A stretch of 64,000 nucleotides of DNA, taken from contig JAEPNB010000005.1 in NCBI GenBank assembly GCA_017643645.1, positions 1-64,000 of the forward strand, read 5' to 3'. Under the pieces are notes generated by a model. It searched no databases. It was not told where the DNA came from and worked only from the letters and a program-made list of their open reading frames with translations. Below are positions 43,341 to 51,968 of this stretch, one piece after another; the stretch's first letter is position 1; every line of letters begins with the position of its first letter. The stretch is from Balneola sp. (GTDB taxonomy: Bacteria > Bacteroidota > Rhodothermia > Balneolales > Balneolaceae). Position numbers and translations under genes: made by a program.

Positions 43341-43733
43341 ATGAATATAGTAATTGACACTTCTGCGATCATCGCCGTGCTCATTAATGAACGTTCAAAA
43401 AAATCGATTATCAGAACGGTTGCCGGATGTACATTAATTGCGGCGCAATCTATTGATGCTGAAATTGGTAATGCTATTTCAGCCATGTTTAAGAGAAAAA
43501 GAATTAACCTTATTCAAGCTGAAAAAGTCATAATGAATTACAATCAAATTGCTATCCGAAAGGAAAAAATCAGAATTTTAGACGCAATAAAGCTTTCGTT
43601 AGAACTTAATATTTATGCTTATGATGCCTACGTATTAGACACTGCATTGAAATTTAAAGCCCCTGTTTTAACTCTAGATAAGGAATTGGAAAGGAAGGCA
43701 CAGGAATTGAACATCGAAATTCTGGAGATTTAA
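43341..43733 (+). CDS. PIN-domain toxin (VapC-like)
   Basis: The PIN-domain ribonuclease carries the acidic residues of the active site: Asp6 (VIDTSAII), Glu41 (SIDAEIGNAI), Asp95 (YAYDAYVLD) and Asp113 (VLTLDKEL). VapC-like toxins cleave tRNA or rRNA when freed from their antitoxin. I chose the ATG at 43341, where the PIN fold begins. The 130-residue length is right. The toxin gene precedes the antitoxin gene, the reverse of the common order. Confidence 0.87.
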   Translation: MNIVIDTSAIIAVLINERSKKSIIRTVAGCTLIAAQSIDAEIGNAISAMFKRKRINLIQAEKVIMNYNQIAIRKEKIRILDAIKLSLELNIYAYDAYVLDTALKFKAPVLTLDKELERKAQELNIEILEI

Positions 43734-43735
43734 TT

Positions 43736-43957
43736 ATGAAAGTATATACATACTCACAAGCAAGACAAAAGCTTGCAAAAATATTGGATGAGCTTGATCA
43801 AAATGAGACGGCCATTATCAAACGCCGGGATGGACGTTCCTATGAACTTAAATCCATCAAAGAAGATAAATCTCCTTTAGATGTTGAAAGTGTTGACGTA
43901 GATATCTCTATTACAGAAGTGAATGATATAATACGAGAGTACAGAGAGCGAAGCTAA
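43736..43957 (+). CDS. Phd/YefM-type antitoxin
   Basis: This small 73-residue partner starts KVYTYSQARQKLAKILDEL and continues IIKRRDGRSYELKSI, the Phd/YefM N-terminal DNA-binding fold. The acidic C-terminus would cover the toxin. Its ATG is two bases after the toxin stop, so the two are translated together. It would repress the operon through the palindromes upstream (inference). Confidence 0.8.
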   Translation: MKVYTYSQARQKLAKILDELDQNETAIIKRRDGRSYELKSIKEDKSPLDVESVDVDISITEVNDIIREYRERS

Positions 43958-44047
43958 GATTATAATAACCCTGCCTTTTGCGCGAACAACAGCCCCACCA
44001 AAAAATTCGAGCTCCAAAAAGCTTGCCTCTATAGAAACAAATTGAAG

Positions 44048-44080
44048 ATTGGTCGGACGGCTCAAAGCCGTCCGACCAAT
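44048..44080. repeat. perfect 15-bp GC-rich hairpin
   Basis: ATTGGTCGGACGGCT, loop CAA, AGCCGTCCGACCAAT: a perfect inverted repeat just past the msrA stop. It is GC-rich for this genome and has no adjacent U-run, so it is probably a REP-like element rather than an ordinary terminator. Confidence 0.75.
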
Positions 44081-44102
44081 AACGTCAAGGTCATAACAAG
44101 TG

Positions 44103-44735
44103 CTAATCAGAAGAAGTCTTCTTCAATAAATGCTTAAACTCTTTTTTGAATTTCTTGATCTTCGGGGCAATTACATAAGAGCAATATCCTGCATTAGGAT
44201 TGTTCTCGAAGTAATTCTGGTGGTAATTTTCCGCTACGTAATAGTTTTTGAGAGGCTCAATGGTTGTTACAATCGGATCATCCCATAAACCGGATTTATC
44301 CGTTTTCTTTAATGAAGCCTCAGCAACTTTTTTCTGTTCTTCATTATGATAAAAGATCACCGAACGGTAGTGCTCGCCAACATCATTTCCTTGCCTGTTT
44401 AAAGTAGTTGGATCATGCGAATGCCAGTGAATTTCCAATAATTGTTCGTAAGAAATTACCGAAGGGTCATAATGAACCCTGGCCACTTCCACATGACCGG
44501 TATTTCCTCTTACTACTTGCTTGTATGAAGGGTCATCAACATGTCCACCGGAATAACCAGACTCTACATATTCCACGCCTTCTACCAGCTCATATACAGC
44601 TTCCACACACCAGAAACATCCGGCACCAAAAGTCGCTGTCTCTATTTTCTTGTTTTGTGCAAAAGTTAGCGATGCAAGGCTTAAAAACAGCCCTGTAAAT
44701 AATAATTTCTTAAACATAGTGTTTCTCATGTTCAT
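44103..44735 (-). CDS. msrA: peptide-methionine (S)-S-oxide reductase, exported
   Basis: MsrA repairs oxidised methionine. The catalytic motif is GAGCFWCVEAVYE, followed by GYSGGHVDDPSYKQVVRGNTG, HWHSHDPTTLNRQGNDVG, and NYHQNYFENNPNAGYC at the C-terminus, all diagnostic. An N-terminal signal peptide (LLFTGLFLSLASLTFAQ) sends it out of the cytosol. The ATG at 44735 or the one six codons later could be used. It is monocistronic. Confidence 0.94.
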   Translation of the reverse strand: MNMRNTMFKKLLFTGLFLSLASLTFAQNKKIETATFGAGCFWCVEAVYELVEGVEYVESGYSGGHVDDPSYKQVVRGNTGHVEVARVHYDPSVISYEQLLEIHWHSHDPTTLNRQGNDVGEHYRSVIFYHNEEQKKVAEASLKKTDKSGLWDDPIVTTIEPLKNYYVAENYHQNYFENNPNAGYCSYVIAPKIKKFKKEFKHLLKKTSSD

Positions 44736-44877
44736 TCTTGTTTTCTATAAGTAACAGATTTAGGAGTAGAGTTATATCACAAATGGATAACATATATAAC
44801 CGCTAATTCCATTTCATTTTCTAAGTAATAACTTCATTTAGTACCTTCCATTTTATTACTCACTCATATACTACGAA

Positions 44878-46926
44878 ATGTCTACCCTTTTCAGATTTGT
44901 ATCGCTCTTTTTATTAATTGGTTTTACATCCTGCCTGAACACCAAAATTGACAGAATGGCGAAGAAAGCTACTTCTCCTGTTCAATTACTGGATTCTCCA
45001 TCAGGCCAGCTTCAACTAATATTTGAGCTAAAGAGCGGTGTTCCAACTTACCGATTAAACAAAGGTCCCGAGTTTGTAATTCTTTCTTCTGATATGGGTG
45101 TGGTGCTGGAAGATGAAGATCTTAGTAAAAACTTCGAAATAATCGGTTATGGAAAACGGGATTCTTCCAGCACATGGACACAGCCTTGGGGTGAGGTAAA
45201 AGAAATAGTAGACAATCATCAGGAATTAGCTGTTTATCTGAAACATGATTCCGGTAAAAGGATGAATCTCATTTTCAGATTGTATGATACCGGACTTGGG
45301 TTTCGCTATGAATGGCCTGATCAGGAATCATTGGATGAATTTGTCATCATGGAAGAAAAAACAGAATTCGTTTTAGCTGGTGATCATGATTCCTGGTGGC
45401 TGCAAGCATACATCCCGAACAGATACGAGCATTTAAACATTGCTTCAAAAGCATCAGAAATTGACACCGCAGCAACTCCGCTAACTATGAAAACAGATAA
45501 CGGATTATATCTGAGTTTTCATGAAGCTGCTTTAACGGATTATTCTTCAATGTCGTTGATCAACCGTGGAGAAAACAAACTACAGGCTACGCTTTTTCCC
45601 TGGATGGATGGAACCGGACATAAAGTTCGGGCGAACACTCCTTTTGTGTCTCCATGGAGAACTATCAAAGTGAATGAAGATCTGGATGGGTTAGTGAACA
45701 ATTACATAGAATTGAACCTGAATGAGCCATCTAAAATTGAAGACACCTCGTGGATCGAGCCCGGGAAATATGTGGGTATTTGGTGGGACATGCATCTGAA
45801 TCGAAAGACCTGGCATTCCGGCCACAAGCACGGAGCTACTACTGAATACACCAAAGAATGGATCGATTTCGCTGCAAAACATGGGTTCAACGGAGTGTTG
45901 GTTGAGGGCTGGAATGAAACCTGGGATGGCGACTGGACAAAAAATGCTGATCAATTCAGTTTTACCGAATCTTATCCGGACTATGACCTTGAAGAAGTTG
46001 TGGAATATGCTCAATCCAAAGGCACCAATATTATCATGCATAATGAAACTTCTACCGGAATCGAAAACTATGAATCTCAGATTGATGCGGCTTTTGATTA
46101 TTACCAACAGTTGGGAATCAACACTATCAAATCCGGTTATGTGGGCGATATGATCGCAAACGGACAATGGCATCATGGACAGTATATGGTTCGTCATTAC
46201 CGCAAAGTAGTAGAAAAAGCTGCTGAGCATGGAATTATGCTGGATGTTCACGAGCCGATCAAAGACACAGGAATTCGCAGAACGTGGCCAAACATGATGA
46301 CCAGAGAAGGAGCCCGTGGACAAGAATACAATGCATGGAGCGGAGATGGAGGAAATCCCCCGGATTACATTCCAACAATTTTGTTCACCAGAATGCTTTC
46401 CGGTCCATTTGATTATACTCCCGGAGTACTCGATCTTTTATTGAAAGATAATGAAGAAGGTCGACCAAAGAATAGAGTTCACTCTACTCTGGCGGGTGAA
46501 CTGGCCGTTTATGTAGTAATCTACAGTCCACTTCATATGGCTGCTGACCTGATCCATAATTATGAAAATTATCCTATCCCATTTCAGTTTATAAAAGATG
46601 TCCCTACCGATTGGGAATACACAAAAGTACTTGCCGGTGAAATTAGGAAACATGTTACTGTTGTAAGAAAAGACCGAAATTCTGATGATTGGTATCTGGG
46701 CGCTGTAACAGATGAAAATGCACGGGAATATGTTGTGGATTTGAGTTTTCTGGATGATGGAAAAGAATATGAGGCCATTATTTATTCTGATGGTCCGGCC
46801 GCAGACTATGAAGTAAGACCTCAGTTATTGATCAAATATGGACAGATCGTAAACTCTGTTTCTACCTTAAAGATCAACATGGCAAGAGGCGGAGGAATGG
46901 CGGTCAGGTTTAAAGCCAGGAATTGA
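44878..46926 (+). CDS. glycoside hydrolase family 97 lipoprotein
   Basis: This is a GH97 enzyme (alpha-glucosidase or alpha-galactosidase, SusB relatives). A lipoprotein signal ends at Cys19 (LLIGFTSC). The N-terminal beta domain is followed by the catalytic TIM barrel with GVLVEGWNETWDGDW, IMHNETSTGIENYESQ, MLDVHEPIKDTGIRRTWPN and REGARGQEYNAWSG, then a C-terminal beta domain. The HNETS and REGARGQEY segments fit the inverting, SusB-like branch. Length (682) is normal. No SusC/SusD pair or other sugar gene is nearby. Monocistronic. Confidence 0.88.
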   Translation: MSTLFRFVSLFLLIGFTSCLNTKIDRMAKKATSPVQLLDSPSGQLQLIFELKSGVPTYRLNKGPEFVILSSDMGVVLEDEDLSKNFEIIGYGKRDSSSTWTQPWGEVKEIVDNHQELAVYLKHDSGKRMNLIFRLYDTGLGFRYEWPDQESLDEFVIMEEKTEFVLAGDHDSWWLQAYIPNRYEHLNIASKASEIDTAATPLTMKTDNGLYLSFHEAALTDYSSMSLINRGENKLQATLFPWMDGTGHKVRANTPFVSPWRTIKVNEDLDGLVNNYIELNLNEPSKIEDTSWIEPGKYVGIWWDMHLNRKTWHSGHKHGATTEYTKEWIDFAAKHGFNGVLVEGWNETWDGDWTKNADQFSFTESYPDYDLEEVVEYAQSKGTNIIMHNETSTGIENYESQIDAAFDYYQQLGINTIKSGYVGDMIANGQWHHGQYMVRHYRKVVEKAAEHGIMLDVHEPIKDTGIRRTWPNMMTREGARGQEYNAWSGDGGNPPDYIPTILFTRMLSGPFDYTPGVLDLLLKDNEEGRPKNRVHSTLAGELAVYVVIYSPLHMAADLIHNYENYPIPFQFIKDVPTDWEYTKVLAGEIRKHVTVVRKDRNSDDWYLGAVTDENAREYVVDLSFLDDGKEYEAIIYSDGPAADYEVRPQLLIKYGQIVNSVSTLKINMARGGGMAVRFKARN

Positions 46927-46999
46927 TTACAAATTATGTCCCCGTTTTCAATTCTGATTTGTTATCAGAGTGAACATCAACTTTAAAAAATTGAATACC

Positions 47000-47335
47000 A
47001 TGAAAAAATACATGCTGATACTATTTGAAGAAGAAAATATGTACACCGATTTTTCTCCGGAAGAAATGCAGAAAGAGATCGGAGAGCATATGAAGTGGAT
47101 CGAGACTTTAGGAGATCATTATGATTCGGGCGAACCTTTAATGCCTCATGCAAAGTCTGTTAAAGGAAAAGATAAAGTAGTTACTGACGGCCCCTATATT
47201 GAATCGAAAGAGTTAGTAAGTGGCTTTTATATTCTTAACGCTGAAAGTCTTGATGAAGCAACTGAACTTTCCAAAGGCTGTCCTGTTTTGCGACTTGGAG
47301 GCAATATTGAAGTTCGCGAAGTCATGAAAATGTAA
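47000..47335 (+). CDS. YCII-related (DGPF-type) protein
   Basis: The 111-residue YCII fold has KKYMLILFEEE, a VVTDGPYIESKELVSGFYIL core and LSKGCPVLRLGGNIEVREV. I chose the ATG at 47000; a GTG ten codons upstream is unlikely. Such proteins pair with ECF42 sigma factors. The sigma gene starts at the base after the stop codon, consistent with translational coupling. Confidence 0.85.
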   Translation: MKKYMLILFEEENMYTDFSPEEMQKEIGEHMKWIETLGDHYDSGEPLMPHAKSVKGKDKVVTDGPYIESKELVSGFYILNAESLDEATELSKGCPVLRLGGNIEVREVMKM

Positions 47336-48616
47336 GTGGATACCAAACTCACATATTCTGATTCAAAAAACATAGAACATCTTTTTCGGCAGCAGTCGGG
47401 AAAGATGTTTTCCATTCTGATTCGCTTGTTTGGCTTTGATAATTCCACTCTTATCGAAGACATTATTCAGGAAACCTTTCTGGCCGCAATGAAAACCTGG
47501 AGCGTAAAAGGCGTTCCCGAACAACCCGAAGCCTGGCTGATGCAGGTTTCAAAGAATAAACTCATCAACGAACTTAAAAAAAGAAGTAACCGAACTCGTC
47601 TGAATGAACAATTTGCGGGCGAGAAACTGGAAGAAAAAGTTGATGAACTTTTTTTAGATAAAGAGATCAAAGACAGTCAACTAAGAGCCCTTTTTGCATG
47701 CTGTAATCCTTTTCTGAATAAGAAAGAACAGATCATGTTGACCCTTAAGATCTTATCAGGCTTCAATAATTCCGAAATTGCAAACGCACTGCTAAGTAGC
47801 TCCGACGCTGTCAAGAAAGCAATATACCGAGCCAAAAAATCTCTTCAGGAGCAGGATATTGACCTGAACGCTCCTTTTATTCACGAAATCAATGACCGCA
47901 TTGACACCGTTCATACCATCATTTATCTGATCTTCAATGAAGGGTATAAACAGACCTCAGGAAATTCGGTGATCAATAAGGATCTGTGTTTTGAAGCCTC
48001 CCGTCTTGCAGTTCTGGTTTCAAGTATTGATGGTGATCACCAACCCGAAAGTTATGCATTGCTGGCACTTATTTACTTTTCGATGGCACGATTCCCGGCC
48101 AGAATAAACGCTAATGGAGAAATGATAGAACTGGAAACTCAGGATCGTTCTTTGTGGAATAAAGAAATGATCTATGCGGGCACTTCATTGCTTGCAAAAT
48201 CACGAAATGCAAAAAGGATCTCAGCGTATCATCTTGAAGCTACTATTTCTTCCATCCACTGTATGGCAAAAAGTTTTGAAACTACAGATTGGGAAAGCAT
48301 AACTATATGCTATCAAAAATTGACAGCTATCGATGATAATCCGATCGCACAAATAAATTATGCAATAGCATTAAGCAAATGGAAAGATTCTGAAGCCGGT
48401 CTCAAAAAGTTAGATGAGATTGAAGAAAGTATTTCGAAACCCATTAAACATTTATTTTATGCAGCAAAAGCTTCAATGTTTTATCAAAATAAAACTTTCG
48501 AACTCGCTAAGTCCTACTATCAGGTTGCTTATGATCTGTCGAAGCATGAGATGGACAAAAAATTTATATCAAAAAAGATCCAGATGTGCGATCGCGAAAG
48601 CCTAAAAATGAATTAA
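47336..48616 (+). CDS. ECF sigma factor, ECF42 type with long C-terminal extension
   Basis: The N-terminal ~170 residues contain sigma-2 (LIEDIIQETFLAAMKTW, then EAWLMQVSKNKLINEL) and sigma-4 (LTLKILSGFNNSEIANALL). The following 250 residues are a helical extension (INDRIDTVHTIIYLIFNEGY, then HLEATISSIHCMAKS and TPR-like repeats). This is the ECF42 architecture, in which the extension is needed for activity and no anti-sigma is present. It starts with GTG, directly after the YCII stop. The signal it answers is not known. Confidence 0.88.
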   Translation: MDTKLTYSDSKNIEHLFRQQSGKMFSILIRLFGFDNSTLIEDIIQETFLAAMKTWSVKGVPEQPEAWLMQVSKNKLINELKKRSNRTRLNEQFAGEKLEEKVDELFLDKEIKDSQLRALFACCNPFLNKKEQIMLTLKILSGFNNSEIANALLSSSDAVKKAIYRAKKSLQEQDIDLNAPFIHEINDRIDTVHTIIYLIFNEGYKQTSGNSVINKDLCFEASRLAVLVSSIDGDHQPESYALLALIYFSMARFPARINANGEMIELETQDRSLWNKEMIYAGTSLLAKSRNAKRISAYHLEATISSIHCMAKSFETTDWESITICYQKLTAIDDNPIAQINYAIALSKWKDSEAGLKKLDEIEESISKPIKHLFYAAKASMFYQNKTFELAKSYYQVAYDLSKHEMDKKFISKKIQMCDRESLKMN

Positions 48617-48650
48617 GTTTTTCAATACCGGACTTCATTTTATTATTATT

Positions 48651-49925
48651 ATGAAAATATCCATTTCGAGCTATACTATGAGATCTTTAATTATTATATC
48701 CATCCTTTTATTTCTCTCTTCATCAGTTTCAGCTCAATCCACAGCCGGAGAATACTATCAAGCAGCAAACAAAGCATATGAAGAAAATAATTTCTCTGCA
48801 TTTCTTTCACATCTGGAAAACGCGAATGAACTAAGGCCCAACCACAGAACTATTCTCTACAATCTTGCTTTAGCCTATACCTTGAATGATCAACATGACA
48901 AAGCGATTGAAACTCTGAAATATCGTTCTTCTTTTTATGCTGTGAATGATTTTGGAGAAGATGAACAATTAGCACCTTTGAGAATAATGCCCCAATATCA
49001 ACAGCTTCTCTCTCAGATTGATGAACAGAGTAAGCCGGTTCTCAACAGCACCCTTCATTTTGAGTTCGAAAAAAACGGTTTTCATCCGGAGGGCATGGTT
49101 ATTCATCCTGAATCTGGTAAATTTTTGGTTTCTGATGTCCGGTGCGGTCTTATTTCTTCATTCAAGAGAGACGGATCGGAGCATAAACCCATCCTGGATT
49201 TAAAGAAACTTGGGTTCTGGGGAGCAATGGGAATGGCACTCGATAAACAGCATCCCAACATCCTTTGGGTTACTACTTCAGCACTTCCTAATTTTTGTGA
49301 GTATTCCGATTCTCTGGATGGAAAATCTGCCATTCTTAAAATTGACTTAACAGAAAATCAATTAATTCAATCTTATTCTGTTGAAGGTAACCATGTATTT
49401 GGTGATCTGGTGACAGCTGAAAATGAAGTAGTTTATATATCTGATTCGTCTGAGCCGATCGTTTATAAAATTACTAAACAGAATAATAAACTCGAGGAAT
49501 TCTTGAAGCCGGACGGATTATTCAATCTTCAGGGTTTGGCTTTAGCAGACGAAAACACACTCTACCTTTCTGATTATATAACCGGTGTATATTCCGTTGA
49601 TATTACTACAAAAAAAATCGAGTCCCTTCTTCCCGAAAATCAGCTGACAAGAGGAACCGATGGTCTCTACCATTACAATAATCAACTGTATTTAATGCAG
49701 AATGGAACCAGACCCTTTCAGGTTGCAAAAGTTGATCTCAGCAATTCATCTATAGAAATTGTAGACAGAGCTGTTCCTGAATTAAATGAACCCACACTTG
49801 GTATCGTCAAAAATGGAAATCTCTATTTCATAGCAAACAGTCCGTGGGCTTTTTATGATGAAGATAATAACCCGAAATTAGAAGAATGGCCGTTATTACA
49901 GATAAGGCATATAGAGCTCAAGTAG
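48651..49925 (+). CDS. secreted TPR plus SMP-30-like beta-propeller protein
   Basis: A signal peptide (LFLSSSVSAQ) leads to two or three TPR-like helices (about 30-110: EYYQAANKAYEENNFSAFLS, RTILYNLALAYTLNDQH). A six-bladed propeller of the SMP-30/gluconolactonase type follows (HPEGMVIHPESGKFLVSDVR, NLQGLALADENTLYLSDYI, LGIVKNGNLYFIAN). The catalytic role, if any, is unknown. An ATG nine codons later may be the true start. It lies 34 bases after the ECF42 gene, so it may be in that regulon. Confidence 0.75.
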   Translation: MKISISSYTMRSLIIISILLFLSSSVSAQSTAGEYYQAANKAYEENNFSAFLSHLENANELRPNHRTILYNLALAYTLNDQHDKAIETLKYRSSFYAVNDFGEDEQLAPLRIMPQYQQLLSQIDEQSKPVLNSTLHFEFEKNGFHPEGMVIHPESGKFLVSDVRCGLISSFKRDGSEHKPILDLKKLGFWGAMGMALDKQHPNILWVTTSALPNFCEYSDSLDGKSAILKIDLTENQLIQSYSVEGNHVFGDLVTAENEVVYISDSSEPIVYKITKQNNKLEEFLKPDGLFNLQGLALADENTLYLSDYITGVYSVDITTKKIESLLPENQLTRGTDGLYHYNNQLYLMQNGTRPFQVAKVDLSNSSIEIVDRAVPELNEPTLGIVKNGNLYFIANSPWAFYDEDNNPKLEEWPLLQIRHIELK

Positions 49926-50068
49926 TTCGTAAGCTCAACAACTATTTCAATAGGGCGGTTTAATTAACAGGCACTCTAAATTTCCCAATAAAATTGACCT
50001 TATTTAACTAAAATTGTCATGCAAACGTGGTTAAATTTGAAGCTTAATTTAAATGCCTAGTTTAACCG

Positions 50069-50764
50069 ATGAAAAATTTCTGCATCCTTGTTTCTTTATT
50101 AGCTTTTGTTTCTTGTGCTCCTCAATCTTTTCAGGTTTTAAGTGACGATTACAGTAGTTCAGCAAAGAGTTATAATACTTCAATTACTATCCTTCCTTTA
50201 ACTGAAGATTTGGTGGATGAAAAAGTTCTTGAATCTTATTTGAAAAGGAAAGGAGCTAAACCTTCAGTAATAAGTGCACGAAATAAAAATATTTTCAAAA
50301 GCTATTTCGGGCTAGTATTCTCTGAAACTGCAACCGGAGATGTTCACGATTTGATCGGTAGTGATAACCTGAGTTTCTTAAATGATGTAAGTTTTACTGA
50401 TTCCACATTAAGTACTGATTCCAAGGTGGAGTTACCAGTTATAATTCCTCAAAAAGGCAAGTTATTTGATCCAAACTCTCCTACCGACTTTACCCTTTTG
50501 GCTCAAAATATATCCTGGGAAATCGAATTTGTAGAAGAACAAAGCAAACCTGTTGGCGGAAGTAACAATCAGCGGTTCGAATTTTCTATGAACATGAAAT
50601 ATGTTATTTGGGATAATACCAAAGAAGTTGTGGCAGGCTTTGGCAACCTGAAGGAAAAAAGGAACCTTACAAAAATTCCGGAGCGCAATTACTACCTCGA
50701 CTTTTTTGAAGACCTGAGCAGAAAGATTATCCGCAAAAGCCCAATTCAGGAAAGATATAAGTAA
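50069..50764 (+). CDS. lipoprotein of unknown function
   Basis: The signal (ILVSLLAFVSC, Cys16) marks a lipoprotein of 231 residues. The mature part has no motif I recognise; the segment YNTSITILPLTEDLVDEKVL and AQNISWEIEFVEE are its main conserved-looking strands. It is monocistronic and followed by a clear terminator, and then a tRNA on the opposite strand. Confidence 0.7.
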   Translation: MKNFCILVSLLAFVSCAPQSFQVLSDDYSSSAKSYNTSITILPLTEDLVDEKVLESYLKRKGAKPSVISARNKNIFKSYFGLVFSETATGDVHDLIGSDNLSFLNDVSFTDSTLSTDSKVELPVIIPQKGKLFDPNSPTDFTLLAQNISWEIEFVEEQSKPVGGSNNQRFEFSMNMKYVIWDNTKEVVAGFGNLKEKRNLTKIPERNYYLDFFEDLSRKIIRKSPIQERYK

Positions 50765-50803
50765 TAAAAAAGCCTGTCTCAAAACTGAAACAGGCTTTTT
50801 TAA
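50765..50803 (+). terminator. terminator after the lipoprotein gene
   Basis: AGCCTGT (50771-50777) / ACAGGCT (50790-50796) with A-run before and T6 after. It also sits just past the 3' end of the tRNA-Leu gene on the other strand. Confidence 0.85.
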
Positions 50804-50804
50804 G

Positions 50805-50888
50805 TGCTCACGAATGGAGTCGAACCATCACGACCGTTAAGTCACACGCCCCTCAAGCGTGCGCGTCTACCAATTCCGCCACGTGAGC
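50805..50888 (-). tRNA. tRNA-Leu (GAG)
   Basis: A class II tRNA of 84 bases is seen on the minus strand: acceptor GCTCACG/CGTGAGC, anticodon stem CACGC/GCGTG with loop TTGAGGG (anticodon GAG), a long variable arm TGACTTAACGGTCG, and T-loop GTTCGACTC. Discriminator A, no encoded CCA. Leu with anticodon GAG reads CUC/CUU. Confidence 0.95.
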
Positions 50889-50937
50889 TTAGTAGGCGAC
50901 AAAGATACTATTACATTCATAAAAAAGCATTAGATAA

Positions 50938-51013
50938 TTAGTGTGATGGTGTTAAAGTGTTAGGGTATTTCTTTAGAAATTTTCACCCTAACACTTTAAC
51001 ACCATCACACTAA
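50938..51013. repeat. perfect 29-bp inverted repeat
   Basis: Arms at 50938-50966 and 50985-51013 match perfectly over 29 bases (TTAGTGTGATGGTGTTAAAG, then TGTTAGGGT), separated by 18 bases that themselves contain ATTTCT/AGAAAT. It lies between the tRNA-Leu gene and the next operon. No U-run adjoins it. The rest of the gap 50765-51211 holds only the two terminators and the tRNA. Confidence 0.9.
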
Positions 51014-51082
51014 ATTTTTACTTCTAAACCATATTACATTTTCTGAATTGTATTTAGTTTAAAATCTTTTCGAATGGTTAAA

Positions 51083-51119
51083 CAAAAAAGCCCGCTCTGA
51101 AAAATCAAAGCAGGCTTTA
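51083..51119 (-). terminator. terminator of the dnaA-to-TPR operon
   Basis: AAAGCCTGCTTTG / GAGCGGGCTTTTTTG read on the minus strand (one mismatch in the stem) with a U6 tail, 93 bases past the TPR gene stop. Confidence 0.75.
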
Positions 51120-51211
51120 ACACTCAATGCTATTTTAACAACAGCACTTCAGGCTTAGGCGAATCTCTTAATACATTTCTAAGACGATTCAATTCATCCC
51201 GAAGTTTAAAA

Positions 51212-51757
51212 TTATTCTTCTTCCAGCTGTCGGCGAGCGTACTCATTCTCAGGATCGATCTTAAGCGCTTGCTCGTAATAAGTAGCGGCTTTATCAGGTT
51301 GACCGCCACGTTTGATCATATCTCCCATTAGGATCCAATTCTCGGGGTCTTGCGGAGATTTCTTGATTCGATCGATGGTATAAGGAATTGCTTCTGCTCC
51401 GCGCTCAGTCATAAGCATAAGCATTACTTTACTTCTGTGAGCTCCGGCAAAATCATCGATTTCAATCGCTTTATCAAAATCCTCTTCTGCTTCTTTCAGC
51501 TCTTCTTTATTCATGCGAATATTTCCCCGCAAATTAAAGTAGGCTGCGTTTTCATCATCAAGTTCTATTGCCTTGTTGATGTTCTTTAAGCTCAGATCAA
51601 ACTGCTCAAGTTGTTGAAAGATCAGCGCCTCTAAATAATAAGCTTCGTGAGAGTCTTCATTTTCCTTTTGAAGCTCTCTGGCTATATCCAAAGCATGATC
51701 AATATCTTTATCTTGAAGTAGTTCGAATCCGTGATTTAACTTCTCTTCGAAATTCAT
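51212..51757 (-). CDS. TPR-repeat protein
   Basis: This cytosolic 181-residue protein is made of tetratricopeptide repeats (NEDSHEAYYLEALIFQQLEQ, DDENAAYFNLRGNIRMNKEE, DPENWILMGDMIKRGGQPDK, ATYYEQALKIDPENEYARR). These form a protein-interaction scaffold. The partner is unknown. The start overlaps the DUF4834 stop by four bases (ATGA). It is the last gene of the dnaA-proximal operon. Confidence 0.85.
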   Translation of the reverse strand: MNFEEKLNHGFELLQDKDIDHALDIARELQKENEDSHEAYYLEALIFQQLEQFDLSLKNINKAIELDDENAAYFNLRGNIRMNKEELKEAEEDFDKAIEIDDFAGAHRSKVMLMLMTERGAEAIPYTIDRIKKSPQDPENWILMGDMIKRGGQPDKAATYYEQALKIDPENEYARRQLEEE

Positions 51758-51966
51758 GGAGATTGTTTGTCTTTATTGGTTATATCTTCGTAGTCAGCGT
51801 CTTCAATCTGGTCGATGTTTTTTCTCTTGTTATTTGTCGACTGAGAATTCCCAAATCCCTGAAATGGATTGAATTGGCTATTTTTCTTCTTGGAAGGTAA
51901 GAACATTCTGTTCACGTATCTTAAAAAAAGTATAAAACCTATAATAAGTAATAACTTGAATAACAT
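51754..51966 (-). CDS. DUF4834-like small membrane-anchored protein
   Basis: A 70-residue protein with one N-terminal membrane helix (FKLLLIIGFILFLRYVNR) and a charged, disordered cytosolic tail ending in a conserved-looking IEDADYEDI segment, as in DUF4834 proteins of Bacteroidetes. Function is unknown. It is coupled to the TPR gene by a four-base overlap and follows the dNK gene by two bases. Confidence 0.75.
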   Translation of the reverse strand: MLFKLLLIIGFILFLRYVNRMFLPSKKKNSQFNPFQGFGNSQSTNNKRKNIDQIEDADYEDITNKDKQSP

Positions 51967-51968
51967 GT

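Noticed and set aside
45691-46323. 210-residue minus-strand frame within the GH97 gene
   Set aside because: It is a shadow of the GH97 coding strand; no signal, ribosome site or domain supports it.
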